From Anabaena catenula FACHB-362 (GTDB lineage: Bacteria > Cyanobacteriota > Cyanobacteriia > Cyanobacteriales > Nostocaceae): DNA of 64,000 nucleotides. The stretch is from assembly GCF_014698735.1 (NCBI RefSeq), contig NZ_JACJTQ010000002.1:62001-126000 (forward strand). The letters are read 5' to 3'. The number at the start of each line of letters is the position of its first letter. Within the stretch, counting starts at the first letter, position 1. This document shows, piece by piece, positions 1 to 9,336 of this stretch. Both the position numbers and the translations under genes were made by a program. The notes under the pieces were generated by a model. The model was not told the DNA's origin. It did not search any database and was given only the letters and a program-made list of their open reading frames with translations.

Positions 1-261
1 TGATTTAATTGAATTCAAAGGGCATGAAGTGCAATGCCTTGGTAATTTATATCGTCTTGATTTTCAATAATGCCTATCGTCATAATTGCACTATTAAACG
101 TGAATCTTTAAACAATAGCCAATCCCGTATATTGTCTGAAATTGGTTTCATGAAATCCTCAAACAATGTATTATTTAGGGGTACTTACTTTGATGAGTTC
201 ATTAGCAACAATATTTTCGGTATCACTGCACTGAATCACTACTTTGCCGTTAATCAATTTC
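1..261. other. window-edge spacer, no convincing gene
   Basis: This AT-rich stretch lies downstream of the M28 peptidase gene. A short open frame on the minus strand (about 276 to 175, ending in VSTPK) reads smoothly for about 33 codons but has no start or context. The plus-strand frame from 9 has no ribosome binding site and no recognisable composition. It may be a decayed gene, but nothing here supports a call. Confidence 0.4.
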
Positions 262-1110
262 TTATAATCGCCTAATACCCATTTCCAAACCCTCACATAC
301 ACCTGTCAGAAAATCTAAATCCAAAGTCGCAATAGTGTCACTCGGTTTGTGATAATGAGGATTCCGCATGAAAGCAGTATCCGTTACCATCATCGCTGGA
401 TAACCTTCATCCCAAAAAGGTGCATGATCACTAAGTCGAGTTTGGGGAACCATTAAACCCCGGTTTGGTATCGGTAGCCACTGACTAGATACTCCAACTT
501 GACGAATACTCCTACTTAGACTAATTAAATCACCCAAAGTCCGCAAATTGCCAATTAAAGCAATAAAATCACCAGAATTTGGATAAAAAAGTTCTAGAGG
601 AGATGGGTATTTTTGAGAACCAGGAGTAAAGTCCCGATATCCCAACATTTCCAAAGATATCATCAGGCGTATACGTTGCTTTTGCTCGCGTAACAAAGCT
701 GCATAATCAGCACTACCCAGTAAGCCATATTCTTCCATATCAAAAGCAACTAGTCGCAAAGGATATCTAGCTGGTTGCCCAGCAAAACTTCTGGCAAATT
801 CTAATAAAACTGCCACACCTGTAGCGTTATCATCAGCTGCTACTGTACCAGGTACGCCATCATAGTGAGCGCCAATTAAAATAGGTGGTAAATCTGTCTT
901 TTGCTTTTCGGCGGCAGCGGGTAAATTTAAAATCAAGTTTTCACACCTTTTACTTCCTACTTGGAAGGTGTGGATTTCCACACTTCCCCATTCTGCAAAT
1001 TGTTGGCGAATGTATTCTTGAACAAAGAAATGACCCGCAGTCGCCATATATGGATCGCGTTCTCTCGCTATGTGCTGAAGGTGATTTTGTAACCGCTGTT
1101 TTAAATTCAA
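262..1110 (-). CDS. M28-family zinc aminopeptidase-like protein
   Basis: A predicted zinc metallopeptidase of family M28 that would remove N-terminal residues from peptides. The metal-binding pattern is visible: AHYDG (His82, Asp84), the bridging Asp in ADDNATG (93-94), the catalytic Glu-Glu in DMEEYG (126-127), a further acidic ligand in SLEMLGYRD, and a C-terminal His in HYHKPSDT. At 282 residues it is a bare catalytic domain with no clear signal peptide, so it is probably cytoplasmic. The open frame begins with TTG at 1110 and no good ribosome binding site is visible, so the N-terminus is uncertain. It stands alone, upstream of and divergent from dnaK. The substrate cannot be inferred. Confidence 0.85.
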   Translation of the reverse strand: MNLKQRLQNHLQHIARERDPYMATAGHFFVQEYIRQQFAEWGSVEIHTFQVGSKRCENLILNLPAAAEKQKTDLPPILIGAHYDGVPGTVAADDNATGVAVLLEFARSFAGQPARYPLRLVAFDMEEYGLLGSADYAALLREQKQRIRLMISLEMLGYRDFTPGSQKYPSPLELFYPNSGDFIALIGNLRTLGDLISLSRSIRQVGVSSQWLPIPNRGLMVPQTRLSDHAPFWDEGYPAMMVTDTAFMRNPHYHKPSDTIATLDLDFLTGVCEGLEMGIRRL

Positions 1111-1341
1111 AGTAGTGATTAGTGATTAATAAAATTCTTACCTGTTAAGAGTTCCCTGTTCTCTCTCTTCAAATGCTATCCTAGTGCAAGCAAGTAGCGC
1201 CTCAAGCTCAAATTTCTCTAATTCCTGATTGAATGATGATAATTATACCATTGGGCGGTTTTCATCATTTAGCACCAAGCTAGAGGTAGTCCAGCCATAT
1301 AATAATAAATTTATAAGAGACGCTTAGGAGAAGAGTAACGC

Positions 1342-3402
1342 ATGGGCAAGGTAGTCGGCATCGACTTGGGTACAACCAACTCAGTAGTCGCCGTGATGGA
1401 GGGTGGCAAGCCGGTGGTGATTGCCAATGCAGAAGGAATGCGAACCACCCCCTCCGTGGTTGGTTTTAGTAAAGAAGGTGAAAGGGTAGTTGGGCAAATG
1501 GCAAGACGACAAACCGTCCTCAATCCCCAAAATACCTTTTTTGCAGTTAAACGCTTCATTGGGCGCAAGTATGGCGAATTAAACCCAGATTCTAAGCGTG
1601 TACCCTATACCATCCGCAAAGATGAAATGGGCAGTATTAAAGTTGCCTGTCCCCGTCTGAATAAGGAATTTGCCCCAGAAGAAATTTCAGCCATGATCCT
1701 CAAGAAATTGGCAGATGATGCTAGTCGCTATTTGGGGGAACCTGTCACCGGGGCTGTAATTACTGTTCCTGCTTATTTTAATGATTCCCAGCGGCAAGCA
1801 ACCCGTGATGCGGGCAGAATTGCAGGTTTAGAGGTACTGCGAATTCTCAATGAACCCACTGCGGCATCTTTGGCTTACGGATTAGATCGGGGTGACACAG
1901 AAACTATCCTAGTCTTTGACTTGGGTGGTGGTACTTTTGATGTATCGATTCTGGAAGTAGGTGACGGCATATTTGAAGTTAAATCCACTAGTGGAGATAC
2001 TCAGCTAGGTGGTAATGATTTTGACAAAAAAATAGTTGATTGGTTAGCAGATCAGTTTTTAGAAGCAGAAGGTTTAGACTTAAGACGCGATCGCCAAGCC
2101 TTGCAACGTTTGATGGAAGCAGCAGAAAAAGCCAAAATAGAACTTTCTGCCGTCAGCGTCACCGATATTAACTTACCCTTCATCACTGCCACAGAGGACG
2201 GTCCCAAGCACCTAGAAACTCGCATGACGCGATCGCAATTTGAAGGCTTGTGCGGCGACTTAATCAGTCGAGTGCGAACCCCTGTAAAAAGGGCGCTCAA
2301 AGATGCCGGACTCTCCCCTGTAGATATTGAAGAAGTTGTACTAGTAGGCGGTTCCACAAGGATACCAATGGTGAAACAGCTAGTACGTGACTTAATTGGG
2401 ACTGAACCCAACGAAAACGTTAACCCTGATGAAGTGGTGGCGGTGGGTGCAGCTATTCAGGCAGGGATTTTGGCAGGTGAACTCAAGGATGTACTGCTTT
2501 TAGATGTCACGCCTCTATCTATGGGATTGGAAACCATCGGCGGTGTGATGAAAAAACTTATTCCCCGCAACACAACTATACCAGTACGGCGCTCTGACAT
2601 TTTTTCCACTTCTGAAAATAACCAAAACAGCGTCGAAATCCATGTTGTCCAGGGTGAGCGGGAAATGGCAGCAAACAACAAGTCTTTAGGACGGTTCAAG
2701 CTGTATGGTATTCCGCCAGCGCCAAGAGGTATCCCCCAAGTTCAAGTATCATTTGATATTGATGCCAACGGTATTTTACAGGTAACAGCCTTAGATCGCA
2801 CCACTGGACGCGAACAGAGTATTACCATCCAAGGTGCTTCTACCTTGAGTGAGTCGGAAGTGAATCGCATGATTCAGGATGCTCAAAAATACTCCGAAGT
2901 TGACCGGGAACGCAAAGAACGGGTAGAAAAACGCACTCGTTCCGAAGCATTGATTTTACAAGCAGAACGGCAATTGCGGGAAGTAGCCTTAGAAATGGGG
3001 ATGCAATTTGCCCGTAACCGTCGTCAACGCATTGATAATATTTCTCGTGAACTGCGGGAAAGTTTAAAAGAAAATGACGATCGCGGAATTGACCAAGCTT
3101 ACGCAGACCTGCAAGATGCTCTGTATGAGCTAAATCGAGAAGTCCGTCAGTATTATGCTGAGGATGAAGACGAAGACTTGTTTGGTGCAATCCGTGACAT
3201 TTTCACTGGTGACAAAGAACGAGAACGGGATTCTTCTAGAGATACCTATCGGGAACGGGATTCTTATAACCGGGACTATAGCAGGGATAATGGCAGAGAC
3301 TCTAGTAGGGACAATCGTTCTTCCTCCTATGATAGCCGTCCAGCACCCAAGAAGCGTCCCAGCTACCAGGATAACTGGGATGATGAGGATGACTGGCTGT
3401 AA
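1342..3402 (+). CDS. dnaK: Hsp70 chaperone DnaK (DnaK3-like, acidic/Arg-rich tail)
   Basis: An ATP-dependent Hsp70 chaperone. The nucleotide-binding domain carries IDLGTTNS near residue 7, the second phosphate motif [12 protein letters not shown] near 193 and the adenosine motif [10 protein letters not shown] near 335. The substrate-binding domain ([17 protein letters not shown]) and helical lid follow. After about residue 610 there is a long low-complexity tail rich in Asp, Arg and Ser that ends in DDEDDWL instead of the EEVD-like bacterial tail. The 686-residue length and extended tail match cyanobacterial DnaK3, reported to be membrane-associated and usually encoded beside a dnaJ, as here (162 bp downstream). 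The start ATG has an AGGAGAAG Shine-Dalgarno about 8 bases upstream. The DnaK3 assignment rests on tail and neighbour, not on a tree. Confidence 0.93.
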   Translation: MGKVVGIDLGTTNSVVAVMEGGKPVVIANAEGMRTTPSVVGFSKEGERVVGQMARRQTVLNPQNTFFAVKRFIGRKYGELNPDSKRVPYTIRKDEMGSIKVACPRLNKEFAPEEISAMILKKLADDASRYLGEPVTGAVITVPAYFNDSQRQATRDAGRIAGLEVLRILNEPTAASLAYGLDRGDTETILVFDLGGGTFDVSILEVGDGIFEVKSTSGDTQLGGNDFDKKIVDWLADQFLEAEGLDLRRDRQALQRLMEAAEKAKIELSAVSVTDINLPFITATEDGPKHLETRMTRSQFEGLCGDLISRVRTPVKRALKDAGLSPVDIEEVVLVGGSTRIPMVKQLVRDLIGTEPNENVNPDEVVAVGAAIQAGILAGELKDVLLLDVTPLSMGLETIGGVMKKLIPRNTTIPVRRSDIFSTSENNQNSVEIHVVQGEREMAANNKSLGRFKLYGIPPAPRGIPQVQVSFDIDANGILQVTALDRTTGREQSITIQGASTLSESEVNRMIQDAQKYSEVDRERKERVEKRTRSEALILQAERQLREVALEMGMQFARNRRQRIDNISRELRESLKENDDRGIDQAYADLQDALYELNREVRQYYAEDEDEDLFGAIRDIFTGDKERERDSSRDTYRERDSYNRDYSRDNGRDSSRDNRSSSYDSRPAPKKRPSYQDNWDDEDDWL

Positions 3403-3564
3403 TTAAAAAGAGGGAACAGGGGAGACGCGGGGAACCGGGGACGCGGGGACGCGGAGAAAATTAAGAATAACTTAATTACCAGATTCCTAACAGCAGACTA
3501 CCCCCAACACCAATCACTTCTTCCCTACCTACATTAATGACATTTTCAAGATAAATAAAAAACT

Positions 3565-4578
3565 ATGCAAAATTTGCAGAATTTTCGAGATTATTACGAA
3601 ATTTTGGGAGTAGATAAAGATGCCTCTAGCGAAGAAATTAAAAAGGTATATCGCAGGTTAGCAAGGCAATATCACCCTGATCTTAATCCCGGTAACAAGG
3701 AAGCAGAAGAAAAATTTAAGATTATCGGTGAGGCTTATGAAATCCTTTCCGACCCCAGTAGGCGATCGCAATATGACCAGTTTAGCCGCTACTGGAAACA
3801 AAAAGGCTTTGCTGGTGGTAAACAAACACCAAAACCAAAAGGCTGGGGAGATCGTTCTAACAGCCGCAGCAGCAATCAGGAAGTAGACCCCAGTGAATTT
3901 TCAGATTTTGAAAGTTTTATTAATCAAGTAATTGGTGTCAGCAGTCGCCAAGATACCAGAAATGGCTCAGGTTCTGGCACTTCTAGCACCTCTAGCACCC
4001 CTACCGACCCGTTTCGGACTCCCAGAACCAAAGTTGCATACACAGTCAACACCCCACCCCGCACCACTCGCAGGGATATAGAAGCACGCTTGACTTTGCC
4101 CCTAGAAAAAGCTTATCAAGGTGGTAATGAACGTATTCGCTTAGAAGATGGGCGATCGCTCGAAGTAACTATGCCCCCAGGTATGGTAACAGGTCAAACC
4201 ATCCGTCTGCGAAATCAAGGTATTGGTGGCGGCGATTTATACTTAAAAATTACCGTTGATCCCCATCCGTTATATAAACTAGAAGGCTCTAATATATTCT
4301 GTCAAATTCCCGTGACTCCCAGTGAAGCAGTCTTGGGAGGACAGGTAGAAGCACCAACTCTGGACGGCCCAGTAAAAATGACCATTCCCTCTGCTGTCAG
4401 ATCTGGTCAAAGATTCCGTCTTGCTAATAAAGGCTACCCAGGGGAAAACGGTAAACGTGGTGATCAATTAGTGGAAGTTCAGATAGTCACACCGAAATCT
4501 CTTACCGATGAAGAAAGACAGCTTTATGAAAAATTGCGAGAAATAGAAACCTTTAAACCTCGCGCTGATTTAATTTAA
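3565..4578 (+). CDS. dnaJ: DnaJ-type co-chaperone without zinc finger (partner of DnaK3)
   Basis: An Hsp40 co-chaperone that should stimulate the ATPase of the DnaK encoded just upstream. The J domain occupies residues 8-73 with the diagnostic HPD at 37-39. A Gly/Ser/Thr-rich linker follows (about 85-150). The C-terminal substrate-binding region (about 165-325) contains [14 protein letters not shown] and a [12 protein letters not shown] segment. The CxxCxGxG zinc-finger repeats are absent, so this is a type II (CbpA/DnaJB-like) protein. The same-strand position behind dnaK supports co-function, though the 162-bp gap holds a GGGACGCGG-type repeat. It is probably the DnaJ paired with DnaK3. Confidence 0.92.
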   Translation: MQNLQNFRDYYEILGVDKDASSEEIKKVYRRLARQYHPDLNPGNKEAEEKFKIIGEAYEILSDPSRRSQYDQFSRYWKQKGFAGGKQTPKPKGWGDRSNSRSSNQEVDPSEFSDFESFINQVIGVSSRQDTRNGSGSGTSSTSSTPTDPFRTPRTKVAYTVNTPPRTTRRDIEARLTLPLEKAYQGGNERIRLEDGRSLEVTMPPGMVTGQTIRLRNQGIGGGDLYLKITVDPHPLYKLEGSNIFCQIPVTPSEAVLGGQVEAPTLDGPVKMTIPSAVRSGQRFRLANKGYPGENGKRGDQLVEVQIVTPKSLTDEERQLYEKLREIETFKPRADLI

Positions 4579-4585
4579 ATGTCAG

Positions 4586-4626
4586 AATCAAGATTTCCAG
4601 GATTTAAGGATGAACAGGATTTATGA
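4586..4626. repeat. dispersed repeat, copy 1 (GGATTTAAGGATGAACAGG family)
   Basis: About 40 bp beginning AATCAAGATTTCCAGG and continuing GGATTTAAGGATGAACAGG. It recurs nearly identically at 27592-27632. Both copies lie just downstream of a stop codon in a non-coding spacer. The role is unknown. Confidence 0.75.
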
Positions 4627-4657
4627 ATAGTGTTGTGTCCATAAAAACCTGCTTACC

Positions 4658-4828
4658 TCATTGTTCATCCTCTGTATTTTCTAGATCATGAAAAATTCTT
4701 TCTATATCTTGTGAACCATGTAAGATACGCACAATTTCAATACCTTGATCTATAGGACGGTAAAAAATTAGGTAAATTTTCACAGGAAAACTTCGCAAAT
4801 ATAGCTGTGAGAAGTAACGTATCTTCAT
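4658..4828 (-). pseudogene. ParE/RelE-type toxin, N-terminally truncated remnant
   Basis: A 56-codon frame (ATG 4828 to TGA 4658) whose peptide contains FPVKIYLIFYRP, then EIVRILHGSQDIERIF. That is the C-terminal half of a ParE/RelE ribonuclease-fold toxin: beta strands, then the R-I-L-H-G-x-x-D motif. Full-length family members have about 95 residues, so roughly 40 N-terminal residues are missing. The truncation point coincides with the left end of the MITE at 4829. No antitoxin gene is present. It is most likely a dead gene fragment left after element insertion or deletion. The homology is clear by motif but was not searched. Confidence 0.6.
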
Positions 4829-4945
4829 CAGGACTTACGCAAAATATCGCTCAAATCCTTATTCCTCCATGTCCTCTGCATCTCTGTGGTATGTCTTCGA
4901 CTCCCGTAAGGGATATGTTATTCCGTGACTCTTGCGTAAGCCCTA
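4829..4945. mobile_element. MITE-like element with TTACGCAA inverted ends, copy 1
   Basis: A 117-bp non-coding element bounded by inverted repeats AGGACTTACGCAA (left) and TTGCGTAAGCCCT (right, one mismatch). It fits between the ParE remnant and the stop codon of futC (4948), with only two bases separating it from that codon. The terminal repeat is shared with a second element at 9243-9336. Size, inverted ends and lack of coding capacity suggest a miniature element mobilised in trans by a transposase not present in the window. Confidence 0.65.
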
Positions 4946-4947
4946 TT

Positions 4948-5988
4948 TCATGCTGAAAAAATATGAACACTATTACCTGTTACATATAATTCTACCTTTG
5001 TACCCACTGCCAAGGCTTGATTAGTCGTTAGTCGAGCATGAATCTCTTTTCCCGAAGGGGTTTGTAAACAGTATTGATATTCCCGTCCTAAAAAGCGTCG
5101 GGTAGTAATGACAACAGCAGCATCCGTCGCTGGTTTTAAAATTAAGTCTTCTTGGCGGATCATGATTTCGCCAGTATCACAGTTATGATCCGTTGCTATG
5201 GTAAAATTACCAACTTCTGTTTCCCATAAATTACCTTGACGACGAGCCGGCAAAAAGTTAGCTTGAGTGACAAATTCAGCCACAAATCGGGATGCTGGAT
5301 GGGTATAAATTTCTTCTGGTGTACCTAGCTGTTCTAAATTTCCTTGCTGCATAACTCCAACTATATCGGATATAGCTAGCGCTTCTTCTTGATCATGGGT
5401 GACAAAAATAGCTGAAGTACCTGCTAATTTGAGAATATCTCGAATTTCTTCCCGCAATCTTAATCTAACTTGAATATCCAGATTGCTTAATGGTTCATCT
5501 AAAAGCATAATCTGGGGTTTTGGTGCTAAAGCCCTAGCTAAAGCGACTCGTTGCTGTTGTCCCCCGGAGAGTTCATAGGGGTAGCGTTTTTCTAAACCTT
5601 CGAGTCTAACTAGTTCTATAACTTCAGCGACTCGCTTTTGTTTTTGCTCTTTACTAAATTGTTTTAAGCCAAAAGCGACATTTTCGGAAACATTGAGATG
5701 GGGAAATAGGGCATAGTCTTGAAAGACAACACCGATGTCTCTTTGTTCCGGTGGTATGTTAATTGAACTATTACTAACTACCTGTCCAGCGATTTCAATT
5801 GTTCCTACTTGCAGACGCTCAAAGCCAGCAATTAATCGCAACAGTGTAGTTTTACCACAACCAGATGGTCCAAGCAATGCCAGTATGTCTCCTTGTTGCA
5901 ATGTTAAAGATACATTATTTACTGCCGGAGAAACACTTTGAGAAAATTGCTTGGTGACATTCTGTAACTGGAGAATTGCTTGTTGCAT
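4948..5988 (-). CDS. futC: ferric iron ABC transporter ATP-binding protein (FutC/FbpC)
   Basis: The cytoplasmic ATPase of a Fe3+ importer. Visible motifs are Walker A GPSGCGKTT (about 39-47), the Q-loop VVFQDYALFPHL, the ABC signature LSGGQQQR, Walker B IMLLDEPLSNLD and the switch His in FVTHDQEEA. A C-terminal TOBE-like regulatory domain occupies about residues 245-346. It is the last gene of an operon with the permease (35-bp gap) and the binding protein, all on the minus strand. That order and the FutA-type binding protein support iron rather than sulfate or spermidine as substrate. The 3' end abuts a MITE, which may have replaced the original terminator. Confidence 0.9.
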   Translation of the reverse strand: MQQAILQLQNVTKQFSQSVSPAVNNVSLTLQQGDILALLGPSGCGKTTLLRLIAGFERLQVGTIEIAGQVVSNSSINIPPEQRDIGVVFQDYALFPHLNVSENVAFGLKQFSKEQKQKRVAEVIELVRLEGLEKRYPYELSGGQQQRVALARALAPKPQIMLLDEPLSNLDIQVRLRLREEIRDILKLAGTSAIFVTHDQEEALAISDIVGVMQQGNLEQLGTPEEIYTHPASRFVAEFVTQANFLPARRQGNLWETEVGNFTIATDHNCDTGEIMIRQEDLILKPATDAAVVITTRRFLGREYQYCLQTPSGKEIHARLTTNQALAVGTKVELYVTGNSVHIFSA

Positions 5989-6023
5989 GGCTAGATTACA
6001 AAGGAAATACAGAGGACAGGAAA

Positions 6024-7640
6024 TTAGAACTTGGCTTGGATTTCTGGTTTAGTATTAATTTTCTCTTTTTTGATATTCTCTTGAGATAAAATTAATAAAG
6101 TTGCACCCATAGAGACTAAGAGCATAGCTAATGAACCAGCAGCGGCATCAGCAAAGTCCACATTTTCTGTAGCTTGCCAAATTTGCACGGCTAAGGTATT
6201 GAAACCGATGGGTGCTAATAGCATAGTTGCGGGTAGTTCTTTAATAGCTGTCAAAAACACCAACACTGCACCACTTAATATCCCCGGTTGCACTAGGGGT
6301 AGGGTGACTTCTCTTAAACTTTGCCAAGCTGTTCTCCCTAAACTTCGGGCTGATTCTTCTAATTGGGGATTTACTTGTAAAAGGGATGTGCGTACTGTTC
6401 CCACCGTTTGTGGTAAAAATAACACCAAATAGGCAAACACTAACATTGGTAGAGTTTGGTACAAAAATGGTAGATAGTTAGCCCCAAAAAATACCAGAGA
6501 TAAGGCGACAACAATTCCCGGTACACCAAATCCTAAGTAAGAACAGCGTTCAATCATAGCTGTAATTTTACTGGGAAACCGAACCGATAAAATTGCCACT
6601 GGTAGAGCAAAAATAATGGTAGCTAAAGCCGCTAATCCAGCCGCCCCTACTGAATTGAAGGCAGATGGTAGTAGGTTGGGAAAGTTGTAGCCGCTGTTGA
6701 ATCCCCTGCTTAACCAAAATAAGGTGATACCCACTGGTAACACAACGCCTAAGCTAGTAATGAGTAGACAAAATGCCAAGGCTGGCCATTTCCAAATTCC
6801 TAACTTGGTGATTTTCGGTGGGCGTAGAGAAGCTGAACCACGACTATAATAAGCTGCGCGCGATCGCACTCGATACTCTAACCATAAAATCAACAACACC
6901 AATATCACTAACATCAATGATAAAGCCGCTGCTGAATTCCGGTTAAAACTAGCTTTGTATTGCAGAAAAATTACCCTTGTAAAGGTATCAAACCGCATTA
7001 AAGAAGGTGTACCAAAGTCACGTAAGGCATACAAAGCTACTAATAACCCCCCGGCAATCATTGATGGTTTCAATTGGGGTAAAACCACCTTAAAGAAGGT
7101 TTCTCTCTTGCTATAACCCAAACTCTGGGCAGCTTCTTCTAAGGAAGGATCTATCCCTTGCAGTCCCGAACGGACACTTAATAGCAGATATGGATAGGTA
7201 AACAACGTAATACCTAAAACTGCTCCAGGAAAACCATAAATTGAAGGTAATTCTTCTACCCCCAAAGGTGCTAATAATAACTGCAAAAAGCTACCTCTGG
7301 GCGCTAAAGTGGCAATTAAAGCAAAACTGCCTACATAGCTAGGAACTGCTAAGGGTAATGTTGTCGCTATTAACCAAAATCTCCGTCCTGGTAAGTCTGT
7401 CCGCACTGTTAAAAATGCTAATGGCACAGCAATCAGTGCAGAAAAAAAAGTCACTGTTGCTGCCATTGCTGCACTGTTCCAGAAAACAGAGATATTGCGG
7501 GGTCGAGATATCAATTTCCATAACTCTTCCCCACCAATACCGATGGTGCGGGTGACTAAATAAACTAATGGTAGAGCAATGACTACTGCCACTACTCCAG
7601 CCGCTAATGTGAGAAATAATGGAGGGCGAACCGATTTCAA
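6024..7640 (-). CDS. futB: ferric iron ABC transporter permease (FutB), fused double permease
   Basis: An integral inner-membrane permease of 538 residues made of two tandem BPD-type permease domains, about 12 membrane segments in all. Each half carries an EAA loop that docks on the ATPase: EEAAQSLGYSKRETFFKVVL in the first half and EESARSLGRTAWQSLREVTL in the second. This fused arrangement is characteristic of the FbpB/FutB iron(III) family. It begins only 3 bp after the stop codon of the binding-protein gene and is followed by the ATPase gene, so the three are co-transcribed. The polar C-terminal tail (after about residue 520) is short and cytoplasmic. Confidence 0.9.
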   Translation of the reverse strand: MKSVRPPLFLTLAAGVVAVVIALPLVYLVTRTIGIGGEELWKLISRPRNISVFWNSAAMAATVTFFSALIAVPLAFLTVRTDLPGRRFWLIATTLPLAVPSYVGSFALIATLAPRGSFLQLLLAPLGVEELPSIYGFPGAVLGITLFTYPYLLLSVRSGLQGIDPSLEEAAQSLGYSKRETFFKVVLPQLKPSMIAGGLLVALYALRDFGTPSLMRFDTFTRVIFLQYKASFNRNSAAALSLMLVILVLLILWLEYRVRSRAAYYSRGSASLRPPKITKLGIWKWPALAFCLLITSLGVVLPVGITLFWLSRGFNSGYNFPNLLPSAFNSVGAAGLAALATIIFALPVAILSVRFPSKITAMIERCSYLGFGVPGIVVALSLVFFGANYLPFLYQTLPMLVFAYLVLFLPQTVGTVRTSLLQVNPQLEESARSLGRTAWQSLREVTLPLVQPGILSGAVLVFLTAIKELPATMLLAPIGFNTLAVQIWQATENVDFADAAAGSLAMLLVSMGATLLILSQENIKKEKINTKPEIQAKF

Positions 7641-7643
7641 TTT

Positions 7644-8654
7644 CTACAAAACTCCTGCGTCTTGTAATAATTCTAATGTTCCTGGCAAATCATTCAAGTT
7701 TGTCAGGTTGAGATTTGGTCGATTAATCTGGCTTAGTGGTACTTGGTTGGCTGGGCCTGGTACTCCTTTAACTAAGGGATATTCGTTAGTTTCTTTGGCA
7801 AAGTATGTTTGTGAACTCGGTTTGAGCAGGTAGCCAATAAATCTTTCTGCTTCGGCTTTTTGCTTGGTGGAGTCCATAATTGCCACTCCGGCAATGTTAA
7901 TCATCGATCCTGCGTCTTTTTTAGTGTAGTGAGTAGCTACAGGAACTTTAGGGGTAGTTTTTTTGAAGTTAGCTAGGTAATAGTTGTTTACTAAACCAAT
8001 TTGAGTTTCTCCGCGTCCTAATGCTTCGACAATTGCTGTGTTGTTGCGGTAATCTTTGGCTCCGTTAGCTTTCATCCCTCGTAGCCATTGTAGAGTTTTT
8101 GGCTCTCCCTCTAGTACCCGCATCGCTGTCACAAATGACTGAAATGAGCCGTTAGTTGGGGCCCATGCTACTTTACCTCGCCATCTTGGTTTGGTTAAAT
8201 CCCAGATGGAATTTGGTAGTTGGTTCTTTTTGACTAGATTGGTGTTGTAGTTAAGGACACGAGCGCGTCCAGAAATACCCATCCAATGTCCTTTGGGAGA
8301 GCGAGAGCCAGGATCTACTTGATTCAACAAGTTAGAGGAAATGGGCAGTGTGCGCTTTTGTCTTTCTAGTGTACCTAAAGCACCTGCGTCTTGAGCAAAG
8401 AATATGTCTGCACGGCTGTTTTTGCCTTCTTCCAAAAGTGCGATCGCTAACTCAGCTGTATCACCATAACGCACTTGAATATTCAGGTTTAAATCTTTCT
8501 TTGCTCGTTCGAGCAATGGCTGAATCAGTTTCTCCCCTCTACCAGAATAGATTGTCAGGGTTTTGGTTTGTGCGTTTACACTCAGTCCTATTCCCGAACT
8601 GAGCAGAAAAGCTAAAGCTCCCGCTGAAGCTTTCATCAATGTTGAATTTTTCAA
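7644..8654 (-). CDS. futA: periplasmic Fe3+-binding protein (FutA) with TTG start
   Basis: The solute-binding protein of the iron importer, delivering Fe3+ to FutB in the periplasm. A signal peptide (KASAGALAFLLSSGIGLSVNA) is followed by the mature domain starting QTKTLTIYSGRGEKL, typical of FbpA/FutA proteins. The paired tyrosines in LVNNYYLANF are probable Fe3+ ligands. The start chosen is TTG at 8654 because a perfect GGAGG lies 8 bases upstream (8663-8667). An upstream in-frame TTG (8669) overlaps that site, and an in-frame ATG lies at residue 7. First gene of futABC; the upstream spacer is unusually long. Confidence 0.88.
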   Translation of the reverse strand: MKNSTLMKASAGALAFLLSSGIGLSVNAQTKTLTIYSGRGEKLIQPLLERAKKDLNLNIQVRYGDTAELAIALLEEGKNSRADIFFAQDAGALGTLERQKRTLPISSNLLNQVDPGSRSPKGHWMGISGRARVLNYNTNLVKKNQLPNSIWDLTKPRWRGKVAWAPTNGSFQSFVTAMRVLEGEPKTLQWLRGMKANGAKDYRNNTAIVEALGRGETQIGLVNNYYLANFKKTTPKVPVATHYTKKDAGSMINIAGVAIMDSTKQKAEAERFIGYLLKPSSQTYFAKETNEYPLVKGVPGPANQVPLSQINRPNLNLTNLNDLPGTLELLQDAGVL

Positions 8655-8956
8655 TGCTCTAGCCTCCAATTCATTTAACAGGTTTAACAGGAAAGTTTAG
8701 CAATAATTTCTCAGTCTCAACTAATACCATGAATTTGGACGATGAATCAATAAGAATTCTCAAAAAGTTGAGATTTTTTTCCCCATGCTAAATGAAAAAC
8801 TATCTTGTAACAAAGATCAACTTTTTTTACGCAAGCAAGAACATCAGGAATCTAAACACTAGTTCTGAGCGCAATAGCGCCTGTTATTTACGCCATGATT
8901 ATTTTTTTATTTATTAGTATTGACAAGCTTTCTTAATTAAGCTCAAATAGGTATTT

Positions 8957-9015
8957 GATAATACTTTTCATTAAACCAAAGATATGGTTTAAATGCAACA
9001 ATGAAAACTATTATC
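8957..9015. promoter_or_regulatory. large imperfect inverted repeat, Fur-box-like
   Basis: A 16-bp arm, GATAATACTTTTCATT (8957-8972), has its reverse complement with one mismatch at 9000-9015 (AATGAAAACTATTATC). Between them is a second, inner repeat, AAACCA (8973-8978) and TGGTTT (8985-8990). The arms resemble the GATAAT/ATTATC composition of Fur boxes, and the site lies about 300 bp upstream of futA and 10 bp before a truncated exported ORF. An iron-responsive operator is an inference; a cruciform or transcript hairpin is equally possible. Confidence 0.4.
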
Positions 9016-9024
9016 ATATAGTCC

Positions 9025-9240
9025 TTGGTGTGGGGTATCAAAATATTTTCAAACAAAATTTCCTTATGGATGTTGTCCGCTACAACCCTGACATCCCAAG
9101 CACTTTATGCACAAACAGCAAATGCGTCTCCAAAAACTCAAGACTCTACAGAAGAAACCCTTGTAGCGCAAAATTACAGCACTGAATTTAGCCTCGTGAA
9201 TGAGACTCAGGAACAAGTTATATCATGTCCGGCTAATTAG
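9025..9240 (+). pseudogene. truncated exported-protein remnant (signal peptide-like)
   Basis: A 71-codon frame (TTG start) with a hydrophobic N-terminal run, SLWMLSATTLTSQALYA, then a polar stretch ending in VISCPAN. It looks like the signal peptide and early mature region of an outer-membrane or periplasmic protein, then stops. The TAG lies two bases before the MITE at 9243. There is no good ribosome binding site, and 71 residues is too short for such a protein. It may be the N-terminus of an iron-related porin or receptor broken by the element. No family can be named from what remains. Confidence 0.3.
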
Positions 9241-9242
9241 TT

Positions 9243-9336
9243 TAGGACTTACGCAAAACAGAACTAAAGTAGCGGTAATTCATGAATTACCGCTACACAG
9301 GAATAAGGTTTTCAGTCACATCTTGCGTAAGTCCTA
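9243..9336. mobile_element. MITE-like element with TTACGCAA inverted ends, copy 2
   Basis: A 94-bp element with perfect inverted ends TAGGACTTACGCAA and TTGCGTAAGTCCTA. It contains a perfect 28-bp palindrome at 9269-9296 built as GTAG, CGGTAA, TTCATGAA, TTACCG, CTAC. The terminal TA on both sides fits a TA target preference. Its ends match the element at 4829-4945, but the internal sequence differs. There is no coding capacity. Confidence 0.7.

Noticed and set aside
9-275. 88-residue frame at the window start
   Set aside because: No ribosome binding site, AT-rich random-looking peptide, and overlap with the end of the M28 gene on the other strand.
175-276. minus-strand 33-codon frame ending VSTPK as a gene remnant
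   Set aside because: Too short, no start codon or known motif; kept only as a remark in the spacer entry.
8680-8800. Fur box directly upstream of futA
   Set aside because: Several TTGAGA/TCTCA and TAAT stretches were examined, but none forms a convincing dyad; the better candidate is at 8957-9015.
8955-9185. 76-residue frame overlapping the Fur-like repeat
   Set aside because: Composition is not protein-like, and it overlaps in another frame the ORF with a signal-like N-terminus.
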